NCBI RefSeq assembly: GCF_002127325.2
Contig: NC_035449.2
Coordinates: forward strand, 79,088,693 to 79,152,692
Origin: Helianthus annuus
Taxonomy: Eukaryota > Streptophyta > Magnoliopsida > Asterales > Asteraceae
Direction of reading: 5' to 3'
DNA: 64,000 nt
Positions 12,274-23,452 of this stretch are shown here, one piece after another. Both the position numbers and the translations under genes were made by a program. A model generated the notes under the pieces. The model was not told the origin of the DNA, made no database searches, and was given only the letters and a program-made list of their open reading frames with translations. Every line of letters starts with the position of its first letter. The stretch's first letter is position 1.

Positions 12274-13818
12274 TCAGTTAAACAATGATGCCCACGACTT
12301 TTTAACTTCTGACACGGTACCAAAAACCACATTGCATTTCTCTGTTGTTTTCGGGAAGCAAAATGTAACATTTGACTCAATTTCCTTTTTATCTTGTTTC
12401 ACATTGTTATGAAGTTTGGGAAATTCCGACAAACACTGATCGAGTACAAACTCACATTTAACCACATCATCCTTTACACATTGTGACTCATTTTCTAACA
12501 CATTTTCCATCTTTTTAATCTCACCAGATGGTTTAGATTTCACGATCCATGACTGATTTTCAAAAGTTTTTGCTTTAGGGTAAAGTATCGAAGTCTTGGG
12601 GGACTTAGAAGACTCGCCAATTTCGAAAGTCGATTTCGGCTTATCCTCCGACTTCAATTTTTCACCTCGTTTGAGATTTCGGATCGACGAAACCATCACC
12701 TGTTTATCTTTTGCAACGACCGGTGATTTTGGTCGAGGTTTTTGAATGGTCTGTTTTGGCACATATTTGTTTTTATCCTTAGGTTTTTCAACCTTCGGTT
12801 TCTCAACCACTTGTTTCTTAACCGCTTTTATCACAACCGGTTTTTCGATCACTTTCTTACACTGCTTCGCCATGTGGCCGACTTCATTGCAGCGATAGCA
12901 TACCCGTTTATCATACTCGACAAATGTGCTACTAACAGTTTCTGCTTTTAGCTTCTGCGCTGCATTGAAATCGTCCACGGCCTTTTGACTAAAAATATAA
13001 TCTTTTTCAGTCTCAGTGCTCGGTCCACAAACAAATACATCATCGATTCTATCTTTTGACTTTACCAACTTCTTAGTCATTTTCTTCTCAAAACCAAGGC
13101 CTTTATTTTTAAACTGATTTTTCTTGTTTTGGTTTTTACCCACCCCCTCTATCTTTTCTGGACTAGTAGGACGTGACGAACCAACTGACTTATTTAGTTT
13201 TGAAAAGAAATCGTTTCTCTTTAACTCATTTACGCTTAGCTCAATCAGCTTAAACACTTTCTGAACATTCTCAAATTTAACATTCTGAAGCGGAAACTCA
13301 GTGTTGGAGTGAAGTTTGTCAGATCCAACAATAGTGTAAGCCACCATAATTGAATCATCATCCACACTTTTATCTGTTTTTGTCAAATAACGATCTAAAA
13401 AGTTCCCGTCCTCCTCAGAATCACTATCAGACTCCACTGATTTTGCTTTCTCAGATTTCTCACTATCATCGTCCAACACCTGATCAATAACATTTTTGAT
13501 TACCTGGGATTCGTTGTCAGTGTCAGACGCAGTGAAAGTTATATCAATGTTATCAGGTAAATCATTTTCAAGTGTTTTTAGTTTTATGTTTAATGCAGCT
13601 TCCACCCCATCTGGATATTTCTGTGTATAATGATTCCACATTGGGGGTGGAACTCTGTTGAAGACAGGTGAAGCATGTGGTTGTTGTGGTACTATTTGCT
13701 CTAACACATATGATGATGCCACATAACTCATCAATTTCTTATCAATTCTATCATTTTCAATTTTAGTCAACTCAAGCTCTTTTCTCAAAGATGCGATTGT
13801 GTCTAAATGAAAATTCAC
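12274..13818 (-). pseudogene. Copia A second gag-like segment with zinc knuckle
   Basis: About 514 codons in the same frame as the upstream gag, from which one stop (13846-13848) separates it. The first codon is GTG (V-N-F-H), so it has no start of its own and was probably part of one gag-pol reading frame. A coiled, Lys/Glu-rich region precedes a CCHC knuckle CYRCNEVGHMAKQC near residue 306, followed by a very basic, Pro/Lys-rich stretch. It ends at a stop just before the protease; the protease frame (from 12257) is offset, so a frameshift or a lost or undetected splice separates them. Confidence 0.7.
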
Positions 13819-13845
13819 TTCTCTTTGTTTGTCAAATAAAGTTGA

Positions 13846-16194
13846 TTATGCCAGCTTGGTTGCTTTATCGTTTTCAAGACTTTCATTTTGGATCATTTTT
13901 ATTGACCTAGACAATGTGTCGTGTACCTCTTTTACTTGCCCTAAGTCAAACTTCAACAGATCTGCATGTTGTTTCAGTTCCTGATACATGGTGTCTTTTT
14001 CAAGACACTCCGTGCATGGTTGTGAACAACGTTGACACGGTGTATTAGAGATTGAAACTTTTTCTACTATTATCTCATCATCACAAAAAGTTTTACCAAC
14101 AGGATTTGACTCCGACTCAGACGACTTGACCATGTTGACTTCTAAGACTCCAGATTCCTCTTCTAGACTTGACATTTTATCGACTGACTCCTGAATGTCT
14201 GAATCTACCTCTTTTAATTTGCTCATCAGTGCTTTATCCGCAATCTCCTTTAGAGTTTCTTCAGTCATTTCCTTCGATACATCAATCATCTCCTCGACTT
14301 CTTCTTTCTCTGCTTCGAATCTCGGGCACGTTCCGGTTCTTGGATCTTCAAAATAATCTGCAAAAGAACCAAAAACGTTAGGAGGTAAAATTGATTTCAT
14401 AGTGTAGACAAATTCCTCCCGTCGAGATTGAAAACTAAGAACATCAGATACAGATTCCACGGCTTTTGCAGATTCTTCCATAGAAACATCTTTAACGACC
14501 TCCGGAACCTCTTGATCCACAACTTTAATAACCTCTTCAGCCACGATCTCAGAAACAGACTCAACAGCTTCAGTAACTGCTTTATCAACCACCTCAGAGC
14601 CAGACTCAACAATTTCAGTAACTTCTTTACTCGTCTCAGTAATCTCCACAACTTCAGCCATCATTGCTTGATCGTCTTTTCCTGGAATATATTTGTCCCA
14701 ACTAAAACCAGACACAACCTTTTCATCATCTTGGTTAACGATCAACGCCTTCTCAGGTTTGTTCTCGATCTGAGGTCTTTGAACTGTAGGCTGTTGGTTT
14801 GGGCGATGATATATAGCTTGTCTGTAATAGTCAGTGGTAAACGGATTCTGATGATTTTTCACCTCACGATTCGGACATTCACGCTTGAAATGACCTTTCT
14901 CTTTGCATTTAAAACATGTAACTTTGGTCTTATCGAACCCTAATTTCTGATCCGGACCCGACAAACTGTTTCTACCGGTGATTTCCATAAATCGTTGAGC
15001 TCTTCGGACTAAACTTGCCATACACCACTTAATATCTATCAATTCCAGTTCTTCCGGATCGATCTGATCGTAATCTTCTTTAGTCATATCAGGATTTCCG
15101 ATCCTACCAGCAACCAACCCTTCATATGCTTCCAGAACTGATCCCAATAACGCGATGTGTTGTTTGGCTGCATTTTCGGTGATTTCATTTCCATTCTTGA
15201 TGTTAATTGCAATGTTACACTGCACTCCGGACACAACTGTCTGTTGATTTGACCCAGTAGAGCTTTGAGGAGAATTTTGATCTGAGACTTTGACATTTGG
15301 CTCATAATTGGCAAAAGGAGTCGATTGACTTGACTGATAAGCATTTGGAGTAACAGATGAAGTGTTGTCTGCACTAAAACCAGTTTGAATTTTCGGACTC
15401 TGAACATTCGATACTACCGGATTACTCTTGTAATACAAAGATACATCCTGTGGCATATTCGTTGAATTCATCTTCTTGACTTTCACCAATTCTAATTCAT
15501 GAGCTTCAATTTTCTCTATGAATTCACTCAAACTATAGTTCACGAAATCCGAACTATTTTTCAACATCATCACATATGTTCCCCATTCCTCATAGGGAAG
15601 TGCATCGCACAATTTGTCTATCCACTCTTCATGGGTCTTCTCGATGTCCAACCTTCTCATCTCTAACACCAGATGACAGTACCTCTCTATAAGCTGCTTT
15701 GTTGATTCACCCTTAATCCTTGTGAAGATGTCAAACTCTTTCTTTAGCAATGCCGTTTTACTTTTAATCATTGACGCGCTGCCTTTGAATTTTTTCTCTA
15801 ATGCTTGCCATATCGACTGTGAACTATTTTTGTGCTGCAGTAACACTAAAATATCTTCTTTTATTGCTTGTTGTAAGATGCTGATCATCTTTTTCTCAGC
15901 TTTGAATTCGACCTGCTCGGCAGCTGTCAGACTGGCAATTGTCTTTTTTATATTCACCCCATCTACTGGAGCAACATACTCTCTTTCGATTTTTATCCAA
16001 CTCTCTAAGTGATTTTCCTGCACCCAATTTTTGAATCTCTCAGACCATCCTGAATATTCATCCAAACTCATCAGTTTCGGAGGTTTCTGCATCGTTCCAA
16101 GTTCGTTTTCTAAACTGACATTTTGCATGATACTTGTTTGGCTTTGAGTAGCACCCACACCCGAAAACATGTTATAGAAATCCTGACTTTCCAT
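13846..16194 (-). CDS. Copia A gag-like protein
   Basis: 782 codons from an ATG at 16194 (MESQDFYNMFSGVG). The N-terminal part, PPKLMSLDEYSGWSERFKNWVQ followed by helical segments, is typical of copia gag. A CCHC zinc knuckle CFKCKEKGHFKREC lies near residue 430-445. The C-terminal third is rich in Glu and Val repeats (VVEITETSKEVTEIVE..., EVPEVV) and ends with CQRCSQPCTECLEKD, which may be a further metal-binding cluster. It would form the particle shell and bind the element's RNA. Downstream the frame stays open beyond one TAA at 13846-13848, so the ancestral product was probably longer. Confidence 0.8.
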   Translation of the reverse strand: MESQDFYNMFSGVGATQSQTSIMQNVSLENELGTMQKPPKLMSLDEYSGWSERFKNWVQENHLESWIKIEREYVAPVDGVNIKKTIASLTAAEQVEFKAEKKMISILQQAIKEDILVLLQHKNSSQSIWQALEKKFKGSASMIKSKTALLKKEFDIFTRIKGESTKQLIERYCHLVLEMRRLDIEKTHEEWIDKLCDALPYEEWGTYVMMLKNSSDFVNYSLSEFIEKIEAHELELVKVKKMNSTNMPQDVSLYYKSNPVVSNVQSPKIQTGFSADNTSSVTPNAYQSSQSTPFANYEPNVKVSDQNSPQSSTGSNQQTVVSGVQCNIAINIKNGNEITENAAKQHIALLGSVLEAYEGLVAGRIGNPDMTKEDYDQIDPEELELIDIKWCMASLVRRAQRFMEITGRNSLSGPDQKLGFDKTKVTCFKCKEKGHFKRECPNREVKNHQNPFTTDYYRQAIYHRPNQQPTVQRPQIENKPEKALIVNQDDEKVVSGFSWDKYIPGKDDQAMMAEVVEITETSKEVTEIVESGSEVVDKAVTEAVESVSEIVAEEVIKVVDQEVPEVVKDVSMEESAKAVESVSDVLSFQSRREEFVYTMKSILPPNVFGSFADYFEDPRTGTCPRFEAEKEEVEEMIDVSKEMTEETLKEIADKALMSKLKEVDSDIQESVDKMSSLEEESGVLEVNMVKSSESESNPVGKTFCDDEIIVEKVSISNTPCQRCSQPCTECLEKDTMYQELKQHADLLKFDLGQVKEVHDTLSRSIKMIQNESLENDKATKLA

Positions 16195-16232
16195 TTTCAG
16201 TTGTAACGGAAAAATTTCTCAAACAGTTACAA

Positions 16233-16632
16233 TAAGCGATCCTGAAGTTTGCACAAAAGCGATCCAGAAAATTTCACTAAGAGCGATCCAGACAGAAACT
16301 TTGGAGCGATCCTGAACAATTCACCTTTGAGCGATCCTAGAATCTGACTAATGAGCGATCCAGGAATTATTTTTCGAGCGATCCACAGGTGATTCAAGAG
16401 CGGTTCAGAAGATTGAACAAAGAGCGATCCACAAATGAATTTTTGAGCGGTCCACACAAGAATTTTTGGAGCGGTCCAGAACCTATGCTATTTAAGCGAT
16501 CCAAAAGAGCGATCCAGCAATCAAATAGACCATTTTGAGCGATCCAGAACAAAGAATTACAAGCGATCCAGCTAAGAATGTACTTAGGAGCGGTTCATAA
16601 AAGCGAGTCACAGATGACGTCAGAGCAGTCCA
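16233..16632 (-). repeat. Copia A leader array of GAGCGATCCAGA-like motifs
   Basis: Between PBS and gag the + strand shows about 16-18 copies of a 10-12 nt motif, consensus (G/A)AGCGATCCAGA, with variants GAGCGGTCCAGA, GAGCGGTTCAGA and GAGCGATCCTGA. They are spaced about 12-35 bp apart with unrelated spacers. In the element's RNA the motif reads TCTGGATCGCTC. It lies entirely in the untranslated leader, where plant retrotransposon packaging and dimerisation signals are expected. Function unknown. Confidence 0.85.
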
Positions 16633-16812
16633 AACTTCACGAGTGTTTTTAGGTCACTTATAGTCCAAATTTTGATCCGAAACTTTCAAGGGTTTGTTAT
16701 AACTGTGTTTCACACCTACTGTCCAAGTCTCAGTCCATTTTCACCGCTAAATCATTCCAGATCTACAAAAATCCGAGAAAACCACTTCGTATCTAGCAAC
16801 TAGCTCGCAACT

Positions 16813-16825
16813 GGCTCTGATACCA
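16813..16825 (-). promoter_or_regulatory. Copia A primer binding site
   Basis: Minus strand TGGTATCAGAGCC, complementary to the 3' end of initiator tRNA-Met, two bases inside the LTR edge. It places the 5' LTR to the right and the coding region to the left. Confidence 0.93.
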
Positions 16826-16827
16826 AT

Positions 16828-17345
16828 TGTAGGACCGGTTTTTCGACCGTTCGATTGCGTAACGAACGTTTCACGTGCGGAATTCGTGAACGAACGTGAT
16901 CGAGACACACGATAACGTACTACTAACGTGATTCCATTGAGAAATACAACTTGAACGGTACAAGAATCACGATTACACTACTTTCTCTCTCTACTTTCTC
17001 TCTCTAGAAAGTCTTCTCCTTCAAGTCTCCTCCTAAACTCTTTCTAGAACTTCTCAAAATCTCACTAAAATTATGACATAACCTCCTATTTATATGGTCA
17101 AGGCTATTTAATGAAAGTTCACATTAATTACAAGTTTGCCACCTTGCCATTTCTAACTAAATATGACATTATGCGCTTGATTCCTTCTGGCTTTTCACTA
17201 CGACTCGGATTGACGAAGGCAATAGACAATAAATGCATCAACAATCTCCCCCTTGGATATTGCCGTAGTCAATCTCGTAGCGACTTGTCTTTCTTTCTCT
17301 CTAAGACTCGAACGAAGATGTAGTCGACAGACAACTGCACTAACA
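16828..17345 (-). repeat. Copia A 5' LTR
   Basis: The inner edge is secure (TGTAGGACC on the + strand beside the PBS). The outer edge is placed at 17345 because TGTTAG...CCTACA gives matching TGT...ACA ends and gypsy LTR sequence begins there. A TATA box (TATAAATAG on the minus strand, 17094-17086) lies inside. An AGGGGGAGATTGTTG motif near 17240-17255 (minus) looks like a copia polypurine tract plus LTR start, so the true LTR might be only about 420 bp with internal 3' sequence upstream of it. Confidence 0.65.
17086..17094 (-). promoter_or_regulatory. Copia A LTR TATA box
   Basis: TATAAATAG on the minus strand, in the expected orientation for transcription towards gag and preceded by moderately AT-rich sequence. 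Canonical plant TATA match; start site inferred about 30 bp downstream. Confidence 0.6.
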
Positions 17346-18624
17346 ACCCCCTACATGGACCGAGTAATTTGGGGAGTTGCTTATCGGTTGGGCCGGGTAG
17401 TGTAACAGGTCACCATATGCGGTAGAGCCCAATATGAACTGGGCCGCACTGCTACGTGTTAAGTTGGCCGCACATGTTAGTGGGTGGTATCATCTGGGCC
17501 TGTAACCCGGAGAATCAATAGAATGATGTGATATATTAACTTGTGTAACGAAACGGCCTAAACTTGTGAATTGATATGGTACATGAAGTCACCTCTTGTG
17601 CATATGTTCGAGATGATGCTTTATTTGAATACTTGAAGCGTGAGGTATAACTCTATATGTGTAGCACCTAGTATGAGAACGTACTTTAATGATGGAATTC
17701 GTGTTTGGTTAATTGATATACCATGTCTAGTGATGAATGTTAACACTTGTATTCGTGTGCACTAGCTGATGATTAAACATGAAATAATACGTGTTGTGCT
17801 TGTACGCAAACTGACTGTTATGTGCAACTATCATAGGGCTTGGTAAATCACTGTTGTTAAATGAGTAATAAATTCTACCGAGCAAACCAAAGGTGAGTTC
17901 ACTACATTCGAGCATGCGTCCCAGTGGTTGGGGACAGTCAGTGGGTATCCCGTGGAGGGATAAGTCTTTGGGTAAAAACGGGTATATTGGTTAATATTCT
18001 CACCTATCATTCTTGTAAGTCCCTTATTATGTTACCTGGAGGGTAACGGGTATTAGTTGGTAGCGCTACTTAGGTTTGGCACCCTCACACCGCTCCTAGA
18101 TAGGACGGATGTGAACTAATGACCCAGTCGGGGCCCAGTACTAGATAGGAGTACGTGGGAAGGGCAGTCATGTATTTCAGGAGCCGTCTTGTTCGGAAAT
18201 GAGATATTAACAATATTACTTGCATTTGTCAGTGAACTGTTTTACATACAACGGGTAACAAACATTTTCAAAAACTGTGAACTCGCCAGCTTTGTCTGAT
18301 ACACTTGTTACATGCTCGCAGGTCGTTAGGTACTTGAGAACAGGAACTTGCTGGCTGGAGGGCGTGAATGGTCATGGTTGCATTGATGGGTTTATTTATC
18401 GAACATTTATTTACTATGGTTGTCTGGAAAGTATTTACATTATGTTACGTTAATGCTTCCGCTGAACTTGATGGTTTTTTTGAATTACTTATGTTTGGAT
18501 TTTATTACTATTAAATGATGAAACTTTATTTTAAACTTATGGATTCAATGTAATTGGTGGCTCATTACTAGTGGTCACACGCCTAACAGGGACACTCCCT
18601 AGGTGGTAATTTGAGGGTGTGACA
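17346..18624 (+). repeat. Gypsy 3: 3' part of a gypsy LTR
   Basis: Ends GGGTGTGACA at 18624 like the other gypsy LTRs and shares their conserved blocks: ACCGAGCAAACCAAAGGTGAGTTCAC (17874-17900) and CGCAGGTCGTTAGGTACTTG (about 18318-18336). It is followed by aaaaccatccc and not by a PBS, so it is a 3' LTR or a solo LTR. The left part is missing because copia A inserted into it; that half would lie beyond the far end of copia A, outside the window. Confidence 0.8.
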
Positions 18625-18768
18625 AAAACCATCCCACAAAGTAACCAGACACTTTTGGCCTCTAAAATATTAACATAAAACATAATAACATCAAGCAACC
18701 TTGTAATGCTTTAAACGTTAAAATGCAACAACTTAATAAAAAGAACTCACTCAAGGTCTTCAAGTCTA

Positions 18769-19425
18769 AGATTAAGTCTCTTGCCCTTGCTCCCATCCTT
18801 CTTTGATGTATCCTCTAGATTGAAACACACAACCACATAACCAATCCAATCTATAAACAAAAATATATTGTTAAAAGAAAACAGCATTAAGAAGAGATAA
18901 CAATAAAAAAAACAATAAGACAAAACATTAGATATATATCATGTAGTGATTTACATACCAATAACTGTATTAACTTCAATTTTATTTTTAACAACATCCT
19001 TGAGGTTAACGAAATTAAAACAGTATTTCGGTCCAGACCAGTCAAGGCATTTCTTAACAGAAGTATAGAAATACAGTGATACTTTGTCATTTCTCTTGGT
19101 ATACTTAGCAGAGGACTTATTAGTAGCAAGAGAATGTTTGGTGATAAGAAGACATTCATCCAACTGAAGGAAGTGTTTGAATTTTCCTAGCATCTTATGC
19201 AGACAACTGGCTTGTATCATAGTTCCCTAAGAATATGAAACATCCGATTAAATAAAAAAGATGTTATATAACATTTGGATATTCATATGTCCAAAAAAAT
19301 TATAAGACAAATATATATGGTACCATCTAATCCATGAAGATCATATCAAGACGATATATTTCATTTTTGTTATCATTCATCATCTTCTTCGAAATGCTAA
19401 CAATCTTCACTCTAATCGAATAGTT
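18769..19425 (-). pseudogene. RPA70/DUF223-like OB-fold gene fragment
   Basis: Three minus-strand segments translate to replication protein A-like sequence in the expected order. The first, near 19425-19329, gives IRVKIVSISKKMM...EIYRLDMIFMD. The second, near 19225-18963, gives MIQASCLHKMLGKF, then TKRNDKVSLYFYTSVKKC and LDWSGPKYCFNFVNLKDV. The third, near 18855-18769, gives DWIGYVVVCFNLEDTSKK and DGSKGKRLNLRLEDLE. Gaps between them look like introns (a GTATGT donor follows the second). RPA70 OB folds bind single-stranded DNA; plant Helitrons frequently carry such genes. I see no start or C-terminal part, and the segments are only partly open, so it is a fragment. Recognition rests on remembered family motifs, not on an alignment. 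Confidence 0.6.
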
Positions 19426-19629
19426 GTTTGTTATGTATTAAGATCGTTAAGCATGCTAACTTTTGCAACCTCCATTTGAAGACTACATAAAAAAAGAATA
19501 AGCAAAATATATCCATTGCTAAACGTAATATGATAATACAATAAGCATGGATGTTCTTAAAAAATATCAAGGTTGGAATTCAAGCTTACCGATTCTCCAT
19601 TAAAAATTCTAATTGAATGCAGTGGCAAA

Positions 19630-21310
19630 TGTAATTTGAAAGGTAAGTAGTGTATATCCTTATTTGCTGCTTTATTAAAGTGATTAAGTAATATTAGAAA
19701 TAATATGCAAAGTAGGAAAAAAAAGAGAGAAAACGACAATTTTAAATTACCATTTTGGAACAAATAGTCATCAAGAATTTTTTTTATTTTTTAATTTAAC
19801 TTTAAATTTTATCATTAAAACAATGTTGGAGGAACTCTTATGTCATTGGAATGTAACGATTAGGTAAAATGGTAATTTGATTGTAATTCTAGTTTTCATT
19901 TGATAATTTCAATATATAACTAATTAACAACATCAATACTAAAAATGTGAGTAGTGACTGTTTTTTTAGGGAAACAACTGATGGTCAATATCAGTGGATG
20001 TCAACAATTCAAAAGTGAGCAGTGGCTATTTTTTCCTATCAGTGGATACTCAACAGTTTTTGAAACACTGATGTTTAGACAGTCAGTGGTCAACACGGAG
20101 ATTAAAGAAACAGAGGTTGTATTTTAGTAGTGGATAACTTTTAACAATCAAATGTTTAAAACAATTTCAAGAATACTATACCCAAAGAATCAATATGGGG
20201 AGCTTAATAATCATCACAGTGTATTTGATTTTTATTTATCAGTATAAATATGAAACAACCTGTTACATATAAACACTGTTACATATAAACACTGTTACAT
20301 ATAAAACACTGTTACATATAAAACACCGAGGTGATGACATCTAACAACCTAACAGACTATAGAACACTGATGTGAAAAACACTATTACATAAAAACAATG
20401 ATAACATAAACAAAGATAGAATAACTAATGTTGAAGCTGAACCACTGTTGTTGGTGGACACTGTTGTTGGACATCATAAATTTCAGATGTAATTTCAAAG
20501 GTAGGTAGTGTATATCCTTATATGCTGCTTTATTAAGGTAATTAAATATTAGAAATGATATGCAAAGTAGGAAATAAAAAGAGAGAGAACGACAATTTTA
20601 AATTAACATTTTGCATATTTTGAATTTCAAAATTACTGACATTATCAGTAATTACTTACTTGATTTGAAAGCAATTGACATGATGACTTTTCTAAATTTT
20701 ATTTTAACTTTAATTAAGAGATAACAACCGTCAATTTGAAATTCACATTTTGCTTAATTCAAATGTCCAAAGCTCAAGAAATTAGCATTAATTACTTATT
20801 TGATTTGGAACAAATAGCCATCAAGAATTCTTTTTAATTTTTAATTTAACTTTAAAATTTATAATGAAAACAATGTTGGAGGAACTTTTATAACATTGGA
20901 ATATAACGATTAGGTAAAATAGTAATTTGATTGTAATTCTAATTTTGATTTGATAATTTCAATCTATCAATAATTAACAACATCAATAATAAAAATATAA
21001 AGCAGGGAGTGATTTTTAGGGAAACCGCTGATGGTCAATATAAGTGGATGTCAACAATAAAAAAGTGAGCAGTGGCTATTTTTTCCTATCAGTAGATACC
21101 CAACAGTTTTCGAAACACTGATGTTTGGTAAGTCAGTGGTCAACACGGATATTGAAGAAACAGAGGTTGTATTTCAGCAGTGGATAACTTTTAACAATCA
21201 AATGTTTGAACCAATTTCAAGAATACTATACCCAAACAATCAAGATGAGGAGCTTAATAATCATCCAAGTGTACTTGATTTTTATTTATTAGTATAAAGA
21301 TGAAACAACT
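19630..21310. repeat. Direct duplication of a ~600-800 bp AT-rich segment
   Basis: About 19632-20260 is repeated at about 20489-21310 with moderate divergence. Shared blocks include GGTAGTGTATATCCTTAT, TAATTTGATTGTAATTCTA and GAGCAGTGGCTATTTTTTCC. The second copy has extra sequence near 20640-20810. Between them is a short tandem array of CACTGTTACATATAAA (four copies, about 20267-20325). No coding capacity is evident. The CACTGTT / CAGTGG vocabulary resembles the copia B LTR region near 39180-39300. Confidence 0.7.
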
Positions 21311-22860
21311 GAAGTGATGTGATAAATATTGTTACATATAAACACTGTTGTGATAAACACTACTACATATAAACCGTGATGTCATAAAAAGTCTTACATA
21401 TAAAACACTAAGATGATGACATCTAAGAACCTAACAGACTATAAAACACTGACGTGAAAAACACTGTTACATATAAAGACTTAAAGACTGTTAACATAAA
21501 CAAAGAAAGAATAACTAATGTTGATGCTGAACCACTGTTTTTGTTGGACAGTGTTTCACCTTTGGTTGATCAGGCCTTCGGTTCATTAGTGCTTGTCTTC
21601 AACAGGACTTTGTTGTTGATCAGTAGTTTGGTAATTGAACAGTGGATGATGTTCACCAGACTTTGCGTACAACCATCGTTATATCCAACAGTTGTTAGGC
21701 AGATCAGTGTTTTGCCTTATTAACTTGTTATAACCACTGTCATTGTAGGAAACTTAGCTGGGCAGTGCTTATTGGGGATCTGCAAGCGATTACAAATGAA
21801 TTAATGCATCAATAAATGGTAAATCAAAACGTTACAAATACCAAAAAATAAATCACACAAATTGAAGTTACCTTGGAATTGTGCAATCACTTTGATGTCC
21901 ATGACAAAAGCACCTTCATAAAAAACAATGTAAAACTGATTGTAAGATTAACAAACCTGGTATCACCTTTCAATAAACCTGGTATTACCTTTTGTGCTGG
22001 TATCAACTATCAACAAACCTGGTATCACCTTTCACATTTCCATCTCCTCAACAATCGTCCGATAGAGGTTGCTTCTAATCAACAAACTCTATAAAATAAT
22101 AACAATAAAAAAATAAGAATAAAATCTATATATTCTACTTAGATTGCTAGAATAATAGTAAAAAAGTTGAAATAAAAACAAAGGATCAAGAAACATAGGA
22201 GCATAAAAAATTACTAACATGGGTGAATAAATCAACAAAAAAATCTTGTAAAAGAAATAAACTACAAACATATCAAAATCAGTATACTCCTAATCACATG
22301 ATACAACAAACCAAGCATCTGAATAAACAATAACAAAGGAAAGACAAAATCAAAAGCTACAAACAGAGTTATTCATAAATTTCAGATATATACGATAATA
22401 AAAAGATTATTAGAACATACCAGTGTCAACAATTAAGAGGAGTTGTACAAAAGGGTTCATCGAGTAAGATAAGAAACCCTAGGAGATCTGCTTCTTCTGA
22501 GGGTACAAAAGGGTTCATCGTTTTCAGTATGAGAAAATAGATAAAAAGAAATAAAAGTTCTGAATGAAAAAACAGATCTTACATGATTATTCTCTTCTTC
22601 AACCACTCGACGGTACATGATTTAGGGTTTCAAACGCAGATGTATCCAATAGAAGTAACCTCTACCATACGATGTCGAGGAGATGAAAATGGGAAGGAGA
22701 AGGATGAACATCAGAGAGAAAGAGGATCTGAACATGGATCAGAATAGAGCAGAGCAGAGGGAGAGAGAAAGTGGGAAGCCGTGAATCAGTAAATGAGGGA
22801 GGATATAAATAGAAAAGGGGAGTGGTACTGTTGGGCGGGAAAAGAGAACTGAGGATACCC
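21311..22860. other. Non-coding AT-rich sequence
   Basis: No supported gene. Short ORFs (for example 21454-21723) have no recognisable motif. Around 22440-22530 a phrase GTACAAAAGGGTTCATCG occurs twice. The part near 22600-22800 is purine-rich with GAGAGAG runs and could be a 5' untranslated leader read on the minus strand. Confidence 0.5.
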
Positions 22861-22911
22861 TAATTAAGTGACACGTGGCCCAAATAACTTTCATTTATTA
22901 TATATAATAGA

Positions 22912-23439
22912 TTCCCTAAACTGTTTTGAACTATCGATTCACTAAATTGATTGATTCTTCGATCTTGTTAACAAGATGATTATATGATTAATTAATTAAT
23001 GTTTTGGGATATAATTTTGATATCATCAGTTCAAACCCCCTGATCAGCATGTCGTATTGTGGTTTCTTGATATATATTTTATGAATTTATATTATACCAA
23101 TTTTTTTGTTTCACCCAGGGCCCAAATTTTTTTTATCATTCTCGGAGACGGCCCTGGATCTAAAGCCAAAATCGAAATGCATGAGGGTTAATTAACAAAC
23201 AGAATCATGTAAACAACTTAAATATAAACAATAACAACAAGATTCAAGCAAAGAGAACACAAAAACTCAATGTAAATACGAAACTGAAGTTTAAACTAAC
23301 TATTTATGTAAAGAAGAAGGAAGATTGAAGAGTGAAGCGTTGCTGAATGGTAGCATTTATAGTGGAAATCGCTGGCGATGAAGAGAAAATAGATGGAAAC
23401 CTAAACGTCGAATTATAGAAATCTGCAAAATGACTTAAT
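22912..23439. other. Unassigned intergenic DNA
   Basis: AT-rich sequence with no long ORF. It contains GGGCCCAAATTTTTTTTATC near 23120-23140 and a stretch reminiscent of degraded transposon sequence, but nothing I can name. Confidence 0.4.
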
Positions 23440-23452
23440 TAATTTCAAAGTC

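Larger units (their letters stand above)
11099..17345 (-). mobile_element. Copia A, 5' portion (LTR, leader, gag, protease, integrase)
   Basis: Ty1/copia retrotransposon on the minus strand: 5' LTR (about 16828-17345), PBS (16813-16825), a long repeat-rich leader (16195-16812), gag (13846-16194), a second gag-like frame (12274-13818), and protease/integrase (11099-12257). The reverse transcriptase half is at 1-865. The piece expected between integrase and RT is absent, presumably deleted together with the far end of the gypsy tandem. The order protease-integrase-RT is diagnostic of copia. A stop, a frame change and the split make it defective. Confidence 0.88.
18625..22911 (-). mobile_element. 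Probable Helitron-derived block carrying RPA-like exons
   Basis: On the minus strand the right end reads TCTATTATATATAATAAATG, begins with TC, and is preceded by A on that strand, as expected for a Helitron 5' end inserted at A^T. It resembles the 5' end of the Helitron at 28063. On the same strand are RPA/DUF223-like exons, a gene type often carried by plant Helitrons. I found no CTRR hairpin end on the left, and no Rep/helicase gene. The left limit is set only by the gypsy 3 LTR. Confidence 0.4.

Noticed and set aside
12252..12284. Tiny intron joining copia A gag-like frame to protease
   Set aside because: The only GT-AG pair here would give an intron of about 22 bp, too short for plants; a frameshift is likelier.
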